Assembly (NCBI RefSeq): GCF_900114095.1
Contig: NZ_FORV01000002.1
Coordinates: 186,001 to 250,000 of the forward strand
Length of the DNA stretch: 64,000 bases
Source: Sphingomonas sp. NFR04
GTDB lineage: Bacteria > Pseudomonadota > Alphaproteobacteria > Sphingomonadales > Sphingomonadaceae
Direction of reading: 5' to 3'
Shown in pieces: positions 55,651-63,876 of the stretch (position 1 is its first letter; each line of letters starts with the position of its first letter). The position numbers and the translations under genes are program-made. The notes beneath the pieces were generated by a model that was not told the DNA's origin, searched no databases, and worked only from the letters and a program-made list of their open reading frames with translations.

Positions 55651-56118
55651 TCAGCGGCTGCCGGTGATCCGGGCGATCTCGCGCGCGACGATCTGCTCGA
55701 CCAGCTGGGGCAGGTTCTGGTCGAGCCAGTCGCGCAGCATCGGCTTGAGCATCTCGCGCACCAGTCCCTCCAGCGTGTCCGATCCCGCCACCTGCGGCTT
55801 GACGATCAGCCGCGACAGCGCCTCGAGCTTCTCGCGGCTGGCCTCGGCGACGCGATCGGAGAGGATCGGGTCGACCGGAGCCGCGACCGGCGCAGGTTCT
55901 TCCGCGATCGGCTCGTGCAGTTCCAGCACGTCCTCGTGCGGCAGCTCCACCAAGGCGTCCGCTGGCTCGGGCGCGTCCTCGACCTCCGGCTCGGGCACCG
56001 CGCGCAACGAGCGGCCGCGGGCGAACGCGCCGGGTTCGTCATCGGCGATGATCCGTTTGATCGATGCGAGGATCTCCTCCATCGACGGCTCGCTGCTGGC
56101 AGTCCCCATCGCGTCCAT
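55651..56118 (-). CDS. PopZ-like (DUF2497) polar organising protein
   Basis: 155 residues from ATG 56118 (ATG 56109 is possible). The N-terminal helix EPSMEEILASIKRIIADDE and the C-terminal block LKPMLRDWLDQNLPQLVEQIVAREIARI are the two conserved elements of PopZ/DUF2497. Between them is an acidic proline-rich linker (about 45-100). In Caulobacter PopZ forms a polar microdomain that tethers ParB and cell-cycle regulators. The present protein is about as long as other short sphingomonad members. It lies 28 bp downstream of the TolC-type gene, probably in the same operon. Confidence 0.85.
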   Translation of the reverse strand: MDAMGTASSEPSMEEILASIKRIIADDEPGAFARGRSLRAVPEPEVEDAPEPADALVELPHEDVLELHEPIAEEPAPVAAPVDPILSDRVAEASREKLEALSRLIVKPQVAGSDTLEGLVREMLKPMLRDWLDQNLPQLVEQIVAREIARITGSR

Positions 56119-56146
56119 CCTGACGTTCGAGTGCGAACCCCCTCAA

Positions 56147-57700
56147 TCAGGGATTGGGGCGGTCGCTGTCAACCGGACGCTGCAGCGTCGGGTCGAGCGG
56201 CGCGCCGATCACCTCGGCACTCTGCGCTGGCGTCGACCGGGTGCTGGTCGCCACCGGCTGGGGCGCCTTGTCGTCGCGCCAGTCGTTGATGCGGTTGCGC
56301 ACCCGCGCATAGTTCACGCTGGGATCGTAGAGCAGGCGGCTGTCGAAATTCAGGTCCTTGGCTTGGGCGCGGCCCATCGACGCAAGCAGGCTGAACCCGG
56401 CGACATAGGCGTCGCGCTCGGCGGTGACATATTGGACCTGCGAGTTGAGCAGTTCCTGCTCGGCGTTCAGGATGTCGAGGATGGTGCGGGTGCCGACGCT
56501 GTTCTCCGCGCGTACGCCTTCGAGGCTGAGCTGGTTGGCCTGCACCGCGGTGCGCGACGATTCGATCACGCGCAGCGCCGCCTGGTAGCTCGCATAGGCC
56601 GAGCGCGCCTGGGCGATCACGCCGCGTTCGGTGAGCGTCACGGTCTCGATCGCGGCACCTTCGCGCGCCTGCGCCTGGCGGACCTGCGCCGCGGGGCGGC
56701 CGCCCTGGAACAGCGGCAGCGAAACCTGCACGCCCACCGTGGCAGTGGTCGCCGTAGGGGTGAGGCCGGCGCGGCGGCCGATGTCGCCGACCGAGCCGAG
56801 ATAATTGAGATAGGTGCCGCCGGCGCCGACGCTCACCTGCGGCAGGCGCCCCGCCTTCGCGACGCGGGTGTCATAGCGCGACGCATCGCGGGCGAGCTGC
56901 GCTGCCTCCAGAAACGGATTGTTGGCGAGCGCCACCTGCTCGGCGGTCTGCACGTCCTGGGGCAGATTGGGCAGCGCCGGCGGCGGCGCGAGCACGCCCG
57001 GCGGGGTGCCGACGACCTGGATATAGGTTTCGCGGCTGCCGATCAGCTGTGCCTCGGCGCTGCGCAACTGCGACTGGGCGAGCGCGAGCCGCGCCTCGGA
57101 CTGGGCGACGTCGGTGCGGGTGAGGTCGCCCACCTGGAAGCGGTCGCGGGTCGCCTGGAGGTTCACCTCGAGGACGTGGACGTTTTCCTGGTTGAGGCGG
57201 ACGATCGATTCGTCGCGGATGACGTTGAGATAGGCAGTCACCGTCTGGGTGAAGATGTCCGCCTCGGCCCCGCGCAGATTGGCGCGGCCGGCATTCACGC
57301 GAACCTCGGCGGCGCGCACCGAATTGCGGATGCTGCCGCCGCTGTAGATGGGCTGCGAAAGGTTGATGCCCAGCTGCGCCTGGCGCGATGGCGTCAGCGC
57401 CGTCGCGTTGGTATTGTACAGGCTGTCATTGGCGCTGCCGGTGGCGTTGAGGCCGGGCAGACCCTGCGAGCGGGCGATCGGAACATTCTCGTCATTGGCG
57501 CGCTGGTTGGCGCGCTGGGTCTGAATGTCCGGGTTGGTCGCATAGGCCTGGGCCAGCGCGTCCTGCAGCGTCGTGGTCGGCGCGGCGGTCTTGGCGCCGG
57601 GCGCGGGCACGTCCTGCCGGCCGCTGGGCGCGGTCTGGGCGAACGCGGGTGCCCCGAGGGAAACGAGGCTCACACCAATGAGCAAAATGTTCAGTCGCAT
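56147..57700 (-). CDS. tolC: TolC-family outer-membrane channel protein
   Basis: 517 residues. Signal peptide about 1-22 (GAPAFAQ). Long helices with heptad-like repeats, and the TolC repeats are visible as LAQAYATNPDIQTQRAN, LRGAEADIFTQTVTAYLNVIRDE (first half) and SAYASYQAALRVIESSRTAVQANQLSLEG (second half). The second half ends with TRTILDILNAEQELLNSQVQYVTAERD, a hallmark of TolC type I outer-membrane proteins. It forms the exit duct of tripartite efflux pumps and type I secretion. It is 17 bp downstream of pcm, a conserved pair (pcm-tolC) in alphaproteobacteria. Confidence 0.94.
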   Translation of the reverse strand: MRLNILLIGVSLVSLGAPAFAQTAPSGRQDVPAPGAKTAAPTTTLQDALAQAYATNPDIQTQRANQRANDENVPIARSQGLPGLNATGSANDSLYNTNATALTPSRQAQLGINLSQPIYSGGSIRNSVRAAEVRVNAGRANLRGAEADIFTQTVTAYLNVIRDESIVRLNQENVHVLEVNLQATRDRFQVGDLTRTDVAQSEARLALAQSQLRSAEAQLIGSRETYIQVVGTPPGVLAPPPALPNLPQDVQTAEQVALANNPFLEAAQLARDASRYDTRVAKAGRLPQVSVGAGGTYLNYLGSVGDIGRRAGLTPTATTATVGVQVSLPLFQGGRPAAQVRQAQAREGAAIETVTLTERGVIAQARSAYASYQAALRVIESSRTAVQANQLSLEGVRAENSVGTRTILDILNAEQELLNSQVQYVTAERDAYVAGFSLLASMGRAQAKDLNFDSRLLYDPSVNYARVRNRINDWRDDKAPQPVATSTRSTPAQSAEVIGAPLDPTLQRPVDSDRPNP

Positions 57701-57717
57701 GAGCCCCGCTTTTAAGG

Positions 57718-58398
57718 TTAAAAGGTAAATTTTCTCGGTTTTTCAAAGCCCGGCAGCGTCGCCACTTCGATGTCCAGGAAATCCGCCAGACCGAAGCCCC
57801 CCTCGGTACGACGGCCGAGTGCCAGTCGCGTCACGCCGCGGTCGATCACGCCGGTGACGATGCGGCCGCCGACCTTGACCTGATCGATGATCGCCTGCGG
57901 CAGTTCCTCGACGGCGCCGTCGATCACGATCAGGTCGTACGGCCCGCGCGCAGCCCAGCCGGCGTTGAGCGGGCCCTGGACCAGCTCGACATTGGCGGCA
58001 CCGGCGAGCCCGCCGCGCGCGATGGCGACCAGCGCCGGCTCTTCCTCGAGTGCTACGACCGAGGCGACCAGCGGCGAGAGCAGCGCCGCGGCATAGCCGC
58101 CGGCCGCGCCGACCAGCAGGACATGGTCGCTGGGCTGCAGCTCCGCCTCGGTCAACAGCCGGCCCGTCGCCAGCGGCGAATCGTGGCTGCGGCCATTGCC
58201 GAGCGGCAGCAGCGTGTCCCGATAGGCGAGCGCGCGCTGCTCCGGCGGCAGGAATACTTCGCGCGGGACTTGCGACATCGCCGTCACCACGCGAGGATCG
58301 TTCACTGCGTTGGTACGCAGCTGGCTCGCCACCATGGCGTGGCGCATCGCTTCGAAACGGGGCGCTTCGAGGGGCGCAGGGTCGACCATAAGGGCCAT
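57718..58398 (-). CDS. pcm: Protein-L-isoaspartate O-methyltransferase (Pcm)
   Basis: 226 residues from ATG 58398, favoured because GGAG lies 5 nt upstream; ATG 58401 and GTG 58404 are in the same frame. SAM-dependent methylation of isoaspartyl residues for protein repair. MVASQLRTNAVNDPRVV at the N-terminus and VPREVFLP fit Pcm. The SAM loop is VLLVGAAGGYAAALL, a slightly unusual G-A-A-G-G-Y-A form without the typical G-x-G-S-G pattern, followed by LIVIDGAVEELP. The weakened motif leaves it open whether the protein still methylates isoaspartate; sphingomonad members of this branch next to tolC often look like this. Confidence 0.85.
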   Translation of the reverse strand: MALMVDPAPLEAPRFEAMRHAMVASQLRTNAVNDPRVVTAMSQVPREVFLPPEQRALAYRDTLLPLGNGRSHDSPLATGRLLTEAELQPSDHVLLVGAAGGYAAALLSPLVASVVALEEEPALVAIARGGLAGAANVELVQGPLNAGWAARGPYDLIVIDGAVEELPQAIIDQVKVGGRIVTGVIDRGVTRLALGRRTEGGFGLADFLDIEVATLPGFEKPRKFTF

Positions 58399-58414
58399 CA
58401 TCACTCCGCTTGTC

Positions 58415-58435
58415 GCACAACCGTATTAGTTGTGC
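58415..58435. promoter_or_regulatory. Palindromic operator upstream of pcm-tolC
   Basis: GCACAAC (58415-58421), 7-nt spacer, GTTGTGC (58429-58435): a perfect 7-bp dyad of 21 bp, 17 bp before the pcm start. The spacer read on the minus strand contains TAATAC, a good -10 box, so a repressor bound here would block the promoter. It resembles sites of TetR/MarR-type regulators of efflux operons, but none is encoded nearby. Confidence 0.5.
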
Positions 58436-58516
58436 AATACACTTGTTGCTGTCTCAGGGCTTCTATCGCGGAGTACGGGGCTCGCCAAGCGAGTGCGACG
58501 TTATTTTGAAACTCTG

Positions 58517-58545
58517 TTGACATTGCCCCCACCCCAAGGGCATTT
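58517..58545 (+). promoter_or_regulatory. Possible promoter of tRNA-Cys
   Basis: Consensus -35 TTGACA (58517-58522) with a weak -10 GCATTT (58540-58545) at a 17-bp spacing; transcription would start about 15 bp before the tRNA. The -10 match is poor. Confidence 0.35.
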
Positions 58546-58565
58546 GCCGCGCCTCACCTCCGGAT

Positions 58566-58639
58566 GGCCCGATGGCGGAATGGTGACGCAGCGGACTGCA
58601 AATCCGTATATGCCGGTTCGATTCCGGCTCGGGCCTCCA
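58566..58639 (+). tRNA. tRNA-Cys (anticodon GCA)
   Basis: 74 nt with encoded CCA. The acceptor GGCCCGA (58566-58572) pairs with TCGGGCC (58629-58635), with discriminator T. Anticodon loop CTGCAAA gives GCA. T-arm GCCGG-TTCGATT-CCGGC is perfect. Confidence 0.97.
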
Positions 58640-58681
58640 CCGGCGCCAGTGAGGCGCCCTTCCCCATCTTCCAGATACGCG

Positions 58682-58716
58682 AAGGGCGCCCGCTGCCCCG
58701 TGCAGCGGACGCCCTT
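58682..58716. terminator. Long hairpin between tRNA-Cys and the glycine-zipper gene
   Basis: AAGGGCG-C-CCGCTG (58682-58695) pairs with CAGCGG-A-CGCCCTT (58703-58716) with one mismatch and a 7-nt loop. Both neighbours end here: tRNA-Cys on the plus strand and the glycine-zipper gene on the minus strand. No T-tract is seen. Confidence 0.55.
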
Positions 58717-58735
58717 GCGGTTATATGAGCCGGGA

Positions 58736-59137
58736 TCAGCGGCCGTTGCGGCAGTCGCCACCGTCGACCGCGCGGCCGGCCAGGGCGCCGGCGCCCGCGC
58801 CGATGATCATGCCGGTGCCGCTGCGGCGATAGGAGCTGCCGCGGCCGATCTCACCGCCCAGCAGGCCACCGGCGATGGCGCCGAGAATGGTGCCCGCGGT
58901 GCCGTCGCTGCAGCGCTGGCGATAGTTGCGGCCGCGATAGGCGTAGCGCGGACGGTCGTCGCGATAGTCCCGCGCGTCGCGATAATCGCGATAGTCCCGG
59001 TAATCGCCGCGGTAGTCGCGATCATAGCGGCTATAGCCGTCGCGATTGCCCCAGTCCTGAGCGGCCGCCGGCGTCGCGGCGATCGAACCGGTCATCAGCG
59101 TGGCAGCCATGGTGGCGCCGATCAGAAACTTCTTCAT
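58736..59137 (-). CDS. Glycine-zipper 2TM domain protein with YRD repeats
   Basis: 133 residues from ATG 59137 (GAGGAGA upstream). Signal peptide about 1-26 (TPAAAQ). Residues 33-62 hold a low-complexity tyrosine/arginine/aspartate stretch with YRDYRDYRDARDYRDD. The C-terminal part has a glycine-zipper 2TM motif (ILGAIAGGLLGGEIGRG and IIGAGAGALAGRAVDGG). Such outer-membrane or periplasmic proteins resemble small 17-kDa-antigen/Rcs-associated lipoproteins, but no lipobox is present. Two cysteines (QRCSDG and GDCRNG) could form a disulfide around the zipper. A role in envelope stability is likely. Confidence 0.85.
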   Translation of the reverse strand: MKKFLIGATMAATLMTGSIAATPAAAQDWGNRDGYSRYDRDYRGDYRDYRDYRDARDYRDDRPRYAYRGRNYRQRCSDGTAGTILGAIAGGLLGGEIGRGSSYRRSGTGMIIGAGAGALAGRAVDGGDCRNGR

Positions 59138-59338
59138 CTCGTATCTCCTCGCGGCGGCAGCCTGTGCCGCCGTCTGAAGCCTGATTCGCACAAAGCGACT
59201 GTTCGCAGCCTGAATGCGGTCGTTAGGCAATGTTCAGCTAATCGACTGGCCCGGATCGGGACGCCCCCGCGCGTGCATCGTTGCGGAACCATGACACCTG
59301 GGAAACGTTCTTTCGGCCTATTGGAGGGAACCTTCCGC

Positions 59339-59557
59339 ATGTACGACTTCGGCATCCGCCGCGCGCTGACCGGCTACCGCATGGCCTACCGCCCGCACGA
59401 GACCAATCCCTGCCCCGGCTGCGGCCAGTCGCACTGGATCGTCGGGCGGACCACGGCCGAGTGCGCCTTTTGCGCTACCGCCTTGCCGCTCCACCACGGC
59501 GCGATCGGCGGCAGCGCGCTCCACGCCCGCCCCGCCCATCCGCCGCTCGCGGCCTGA
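59339..59557 (+). CDS. Small cysteine-rich (zinc-ribbon-like) protein
   Basis: 72 residues from ATG 59339, with GGAGGG 12 nt upstream. The middle has C-x2-C twice: NPCPGCGQSHW and ECAFCATALPLHH, the arrangement of a small zinc ribbon. The N-terminal MYDFGIRRALTGYRMAYRP is basic. Unknown function; possibly a nucleic-acid-binding accessory protein. The next gene starts 3 bp after the stop, so the two form a small operon. The four-cysteine pattern supports a real gene. Confidence 0.68.
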   Translation: MYDFGIRRALTGYRMAYRPHETNPCPGCGQSHWIVGRTTAECAFCATALPLHHGAIGGSALHARPAHPPLAA

Positions 59558-59560
59558 ACC

Positions 59561-59851
59561 ATGACCAGCGTTTCGAACACCTCGCCGATCGAGCGAATCG
59601 CGCGCGTCATTGCCGCCGAGATGCTGAGCCCCAATGCCGAGGGTGCCGGCGAGCTCGGCCGGCCGGTGAGCGAGATCGTCGACACGATCTGGCCGCGCGA
59701 GACCGATCGGGCGATGGCCGTACTCCGCACCCTGCGCGAGCCGACCGCGACGATGATCGAGGCGGGCCGCGCCGCTGGCGACGATCCCGCCCGCATCTGG
59801 AGCGCGATGGTCAACGCCGCGATCGCCGAGGCTTCCGCGCTGGCCGACTGA
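59561..59851 (+). CDS. Hypothetical protein
   Basis: 96 residues. No recognised family. It is mainly alpha-helical and acidic, with NTSPIERIARVIAAEMLSPN at the N-terminus and an AMVNAAIAEASAL helix at the C-terminus. It follows the zinc-ribbon-like gene by 3 bp and precedes cysS by 56 bp. A conserved small protein in sphingomonads seems likely from its codon use, which equals that of its neighbours, but I cannot prove it. Confidence 0.65.
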   Translation: MTSVSNTSPIERIARVIAAEMLSPNAEGAGELGRPVSEIVDTIWPRETDRAMAVLRTLREPTATMIEAGRAAGDDPARIWSAMVNAAIAEASALAD

Positions 59852-59907
59852 CGCCGGGCCAATGATGTCGGGTTTGTCCGCGGCATTTTGTTCGCTATGC
59901 GCACCCC

Positions 59908-61338
59908 ATGCATGACGCTCCGCTGACGCTCTACAATTCGCTTTCCCGTTCGCTCGAGCCGTTCCAGCCGCTCGACCCCGCCAAGGGCGTGCGTGTCTAT
60001 TCGTGCGGGCCGACGGTCTACAACTATGCCCATCTCGGCAATCTGCGCGCCTATGTGTTCACCGACACGCTGAGCCGGGTGCTGCGCTGGAAGGGCTATC
60101 CGCTCACCCACATCATCAACATCACCGATGTCGGCCACCTGACCTCGGACGCCGATGCCGGCGACGACAAGATGGAAGCGGCCGCGCGCGCCCAGGCGAT
60201 GAGCATCTGGGACATCGCCGCGCACTATACCGCCGCGTTCAAGCAGAACATCGCCGACCTCAACATCACCGAGCCGAGCAAATGGTCGGTGGCGACCGAT
60301 CACATCCAGCAGATGATCGCCTTCGCCGAGAAGATCGCGCCCGAGCATTGCTACGAACTCGAGTCGGGCCTGTACTTCGACGTTACGACGGTGCCCGATT
60401 ATGGCCGCCTGGCCGGGGCAGCGGACGATGCCGCGGAAAGCCGGATCGATCCGGTCGACGGCAAGCGCCACCCGCAGGACTTCGCGATCTGGCGCAAGTC
60501 GCCGCCGGGCGAGCAGCGGCAGATGGAATGGGATTCGCCCTGGGGCAAGGGCGCGCCGGGCTGGCATCTCGAATGCTCGGTGATGAGCATCCAGTATCTG
60601 GGCGCGCCGTTCGACATCCATACCGGCGGCATCGACCATCGCGAAATCCATCACCCCAACGAGATCGCGCAGAACCAGGCCTATTGCGGCTGCGGCGATA
60701 CCGGCGCGCATTTCTGGATGCACAACAACTTCCTGGTCGACCGCCAGGGGAAGATGTCCAAGTCCAAGGGCGGGTTCACCACGCTCCAGTCGCTGATCGA
60801 TGCGGGCGTGCATCCCCTCGCCTATCGCCTGCTGTGCCTCCAGGCGCAGTATCGCAGCGAACTGGAATTCTCGGCCGAGAACCTTGCGGCGGCACTCACC
60901 CGGCTGAAGCGGCTGGTGATGACGGTGACCGCGCTTCGGGCCCGCGCCGAGGGCGAAGGCACCACGCCGGCCGCGTGGCTGGAGAAGCTCGATGCGGCGG
61001 TGTCGGACGATCTCAACACGCCCAAGGCGCTGCCGGTGCTCGACGAGATGCTGGCCGACAAGCGCACCTCGCCGGCGGACCGGCTGGCCGCGCTGGCCGA
61101 GTTCGACAAGGTGCTGGGCCTGCGCCTGTCCGAACTGACCCGTGAGGAACTGCGCGTGCAGCCCAAGGGTGCGACGATCACGCCCGAGGCGATCGCCGAC
61201 CTCTTGGTCGAGCGCAAGCAGGCCCGCGAAGTGAAGGACTTCCAGCGCTCCGACCGCATTCGCGACGATCTCGTCGCGGCGGGGATCGAGGTGATGGACG
61301 GCGATCCGCTCGGCTGGGACTGGAAGCCGGCGCTGTAG
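59908..61338 (+). CDS. cysS: Cysteinyl-tRNA synthetase
   Basis: 476 residues. Charges tRNA-Cys, whose gene lies 1.3 kb upstream on the same strand. The N-terminal class I core contains YSCGPTVYNYAHLGNLRAY (zinc cysteine and HIGH-type signature), HLECSVMS and HTGGIDHREIHHPNE (zinc ligands), and KMSKSKGG (KMSKS). C-terminal helical domain from about 350 with VLDEMLADKRTS. ATG 59908 starts MHDAPLTLYNSLSR. Typical length. Confidence 0.97.
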   Translation: MHDAPLTLYNSLSRSLEPFQPLDPAKGVRVYSCGPTVYNYAHLGNLRAYVFTDTLSRVLRWKGYPLTHIINITDVGHLTSDADAGDDKMEAAARAQAMSIWDIAAHYTAAFKQNIADLNITEPSKWSVATDHIQQMIAFAEKIAPEHCYELESGLYFDVTTVPDYGRLAGAADDAAESRIDPVDGKRHPQDFAIWRKSPPGEQRQMEWDSPWGKGAPGWHLECSVMSIQYLGAPFDIHTGGIDHREIHHPNEIAQNQAYCGCGDTGAHFWMHNNFLVDRQGKMSKSKGGFTTLQSLIDAGVHPLAYRLLCLQAQYRSELEFSAENLAAALTRLKRLVMTVTALRARAEGEGTTPAAWLEKLDAAVSDDLNTPKALPVLDEMLADKRTSPADRLAALAEFDKVLGLRLSELTREELRVQPKGATITPEAIADLLVERKQAREVKDFQRSDRIRDDLVAAGIEVMDGDPLGWDWKPAL

Positions 61339-61350
61339 GAACGGCCGTAT

Positions 61351-61475
61351 CCTCCCCCGCCAGGGGGAGGTGGCGCCGCAGGCGACGGAGGGGGAGGAAG
61401 CACGACGGCCGAAAAGGTTCTGGCATCCTCCCCCTCCGACCCGCTGGCGCGGGCCACCTCCCCCTGGCGGGGAGG
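61351..61475. repeat. Imperfect inverted repeat element downstream of cysS
   Basis: Outer arms at 61351-61374 and 61453-61475 are reverse complements with one extra C on the left. Inner arms rich in GGAGGGGGAGG follow, so the whole 125 bp folds into one long stem. No transposase or terminal target-site duplication is seen. It looks like a dispersed REP-type palindrome common in sphingomonad genomes, placed between cysS and the TM2 gene, and could also end transcription. Confidence 0.8.
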
Positions 61476-61555
61476 AAACGGCTAGGCCGAAAATCGCCTC
61501 TTGCGTTACCGCCGTAACCTCCCCCACAAAACGCGACGATTTTTCGGGGGAAGCA

Positions 61556-61987
61556 ATGCGCGGGCAAGTGTTGGGGGTGGATCGGTCGAGCGGCGAAGGC
61601 CAGATTTCGGGCGAGGACGGCAGCCGCTATGTCTTCACCCAGGACGACTGGAGCGACAGCCGCCACCCCGCCGTCGGCGCCAAGGTCGATTTCGACGTCG
61701 ATGGCAAGCGCGCCCGCCGCATCTTCCGCCTGCTCGAAGGCGGCGATCTGCCGGCGCCGGCGGGCGAGCCGCGCAACAAGATCCTCGCGGTGGTCCTCGC
61801 GCTGTTCCTCGGCACGCTCGGCATCCACCGCTTTTATCTCGGCCGCACCGGCTCGGGTGTGGTGATGCTGCTGCTCACCTGCACCATCGTTGGGGCGCTG
61901 GTCACCGGCGTCTGGGCGTTCGTCGACGCGATCCGCTATTTGCTGATGAGCGACGCCGAGTTCGCGCAGCGTTATCCGCGCCGCTGA
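61556..61987 (+). CDS. TM2-domain protein with N-terminal cold-shock-like domain
   Basis: 143 residues from ATG 61556 (GGGGGAAG upstream). Residues 1-60 resemble a cold-shock/OB fold (MRGQVLGVDRSSGEGQISGEDGSRYVF, then VDFDVDGKRARRI). Residues 72-135 are a TM2 domain with two membrane helices and the LGIHRFYLG motif plus the D-A-I-R box near the end. TM2 proteins are poorly understood membrane proteins. The 3' end abuts the convergent bioA stop: 61987 and 61988 are adjacent. Confidence 0.84.
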   Translation: MRGQVLGVDRSSGEGQISGEDGSRYVFTQDDWSDSRHPAVGAKVDFDVDGKRARRIFRLLEGGDLPAPAGEPRNKILAVVLALFLGTLGIHRFYLGRTGSGVVMLLLTCTIVGALVTGVWAFVDAIRYLLMSDAEFAQRYPRR

Positions 61988-63229
61988 TCAGGCGGCGAGG
62001 AATTCTGGCACCAGCGCCCAGACCTGCTCCAGCTGTTCGCGCGTGATGCTGTAGGGCGGCATCACGTAGACGGTGTTGCCCAGCGGCCGCAGCAGCACGC
62101 CGCGGTCTCGGGCGAAGGCCATGAGGCGCGGGGCGATCGCCGAGAGATAGCCATTCTCCGGCTGCTCGATCTCCAGCGCGGCGATCGTGCCCATCCGGCG
62201 GTGGCCGACCAGGCCGGGGATGCCGGCCAACGCGTCCAGCGCGGACTGCTGCCAAGCGCCCAGCTGCGCAATGCGATCCAGCACCGGCTCGTCCCGCCAG
62301 ATGGCGAGGTTGGCCACCGCCGCCGCGCAGGCGATCGGGTTGGCCGTGTAGCTCGACGAATGGAAGAACATCCGCGCACGCTCCTCGGACCAGTGCGCCT
62401 CGAAAATCGGCGCGGTCGCCAGCGTCACCGCCAGCGGGATCGCGCCGCCGGTGATGCCCTTGGACAGGCAGAGAATGTCCGGCACCACCTCGGCTAATTC
62501 GCACGCCGTCAGCGTGCCGGTGCGGCCCCAGCCGGTCATCACTTCATCGGCGATGAACAGGACGTCGTGGCGGGTGCAGATGGCGCGCATCTCGGCGAGC
62601 AGCGCTGGGGTGTAGAAGAGCATGCCCCCTGCCCCCAGCACCAGCGGCTCGACGATGAAGGCGGCAGCCCCGGCGCGGCACTCCGCCTCCAGCGCATCGA
62701 GCGTCGCCTGCTCGGCACCCGCGCTCGGGAACGGGATGGTGCCGACGTCGAACAGCAGGGGCTGGTACGGCCGGTTGAATACCCCGCGCGCGCCGACCGA
62801 CATGCCGCCGATCGTGTCGCCATGGTAGCTGTGCTCGAGCACGAGGATGCGGCTGCGGTCCTCGCCGCGATTGTGCCAAAAGCCGAGCGCCATCTTGAGC
62901 GCGACTTCCACCGCAGTGGAGCCGCTGTCGCTGAAGAACACGTGCTCCAGCGCGGCAGGCAGGATTTCCCGCAGCCCGGCAGCGAGCGTCTCGGCGGGTT
63001 CGTGGGTCCAGCCGGCGAAGATGATCTGGTCGAGCTTGCCGGCCTGTTCGGCGATCGCCGACATGATGCGCGGGTTGCAATGGCCATGCGTCGTCACCCA
63101 CCAGGACGAGATCGCGTCGATGAAGCTGCGACCGTCGGCGGTGTGGATCAGCGCGTCCCGGGCATGGCTGACCATCGGGATCGGCTCGCCCAGCCCATGC
63201 TGGGTGAAGGGGTGCCAAACCGACGACAT
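61988..63229 (-). CDS. bioA: Adenosylmethionine-8-amino-7-oxononanoate aminotransferase BioA
   Basis: 413 residues. PLP-dependent transamination of KAPA to DAPA with SAM in biotin synthesis. Fold-type I class III aminotransferase with VWHPFTQHGLGEPIP at the N-terminus, SSWWVTTHGHCNPRI (substrate site), FSDSGSTAVEVALKMALGFW, YHGDTIGGMSVG, the DEVMTGWGRTGTL region and the PLP lysine in CLSKGITGGAIPLAV. Start ATG overlaps the bioD stop by 1 bp (TGATG). The pair is divergent from nothing here and runs toward cysS. Confidence 0.96.
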   Translation of the reverse strand: MSSVWHPFTQHGLGEPIPMVSHARDALIHTADGRSFIDAISSWWVTTHGHCNPRIMSAIAEQAGKLDQIIFAGWTHEPAETLAAGLREILPAALEHVFFSDSGSTAVEVALKMALGFWHNRGEDRSRILVLEHSYHGDTIGGMSVGARGVFNRPYQPLLFDVGTIPFPSAGAEQATLDALEAECRAGAAAFIVEPLVLGAGGMLFYTPALLAEMRAICTRHDVLFIADEVMTGWGRTGTLTACELAEVVPDILCLSKGITGGAIPLAVTLATAPIFEAHWSEERARMFFHSSSYTANPIACAAAVANLAIWRDEPVLDRIAQLGAWQQSALDALAGIPGLVGHRRMGTIAALEIEQPENGYLSAIAPRLMAFARDRGVLLRPLGNTVYVMPPYSITREQLEQVWALVPEFLAA

Positions 63230-63855
63230 CAGGCGAAGTCCGCCAGGTCGAACGCGTCGGCGAACGCTTGCGCCAGCGCGTCGGGCGTGAGCTCCGGCAG
63301 CATCGGCAGACGGCCCAGCCGCTTGACCTTGCCGATCGCGGCGATGGTCGCCTCGCTGTCCTCGACCGCATCGCCGACGAACGCGATGCCGTGGATCGGC
63401 ACTCCGCGCGATCGCAGCGCCTCGATCGAAAGCAGGCTGTGGTTGATCGTGCCCAGCACGGTGCGCGCGACCAGCACCACCGGCTTGCCCCAGCGGGCGA
63501 AGACATCGGCGTAGAGGATTTCGCGCGTCACCGGCACCAGCGCACCGCCCGCGCCTTCCACCACCAGTGGTCCGTCGACCAGAGGCAGCGCGAGACGATC
63601 AAGGTCGATCGTCACGCCGTCGATCTCGGCGGCCAGATGCGGGGAGCAGGGCGTGACCAGACGATAGGCCTCCGTGAGGATATGCGCGATCGGCAGGCCG
63701 GAGAGCGCCGCGGTGCGTTCGCTGTCGCTGCCGTCGTCGAGGCCCGCCTGGACGGGCTTCCAGTAGCGGGCGCCCAGCGCGCCAGCGAGCGCGGCGGCGA
63801 ACACGGTCTTGCCGATGCCGGTATCGGTGCCGGTAACGATGAAGGTCTGGGTCAT
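63229..63855 (-). CDS. bioD: Dethiobiotin synthetase BioD
   Basis: 208 residues. ATP- and CO2-dependent ring closure of DAPA to dethiobiotin. P-loop GTDTGIGKT near residues 8-16, [34 protein letters not shown] and [13 protein letters not shown]. The gene precedes bioA on the same strand with a 1-bp overlap; other bio genes probably lie upstream, beyond the right edge. An inverted repeat starts 22 bp before the start codon. Confidence 0.95.
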   Translation of the reverse strand: MTQTFIVTGTDTGIGKTVFAAALAGALGARYWKPVQAGLDDGSDSERTAALSGLPIAHILTEAYRLVTPCSPHLAAEIDGVTIDLDRLALPLVDGPLVVEGAGGALVPVTREILYADVFARWGKPVVLVARTVLGTINHSLLSIEALRSRGVPIHGIAFVGDAVEDSEATIAAIGKVKRLGRLPMLPELTPDALAQAFADAFDLADFA

Positions 63856-63876
63856 AGAGGAAGCGGACTCCGTTCA

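Noticed and set aside
58917..59040. CRISPR-like repeat array
   Set aside because: The repeats are short, in frame, and encode the YRD stretch of the glycine-zipper protein; there are no spacers.
61351..61475. Insertion sequence
   Set aside because: No transposase frame and no flanking direct repeats; only a palindrome of REP size.
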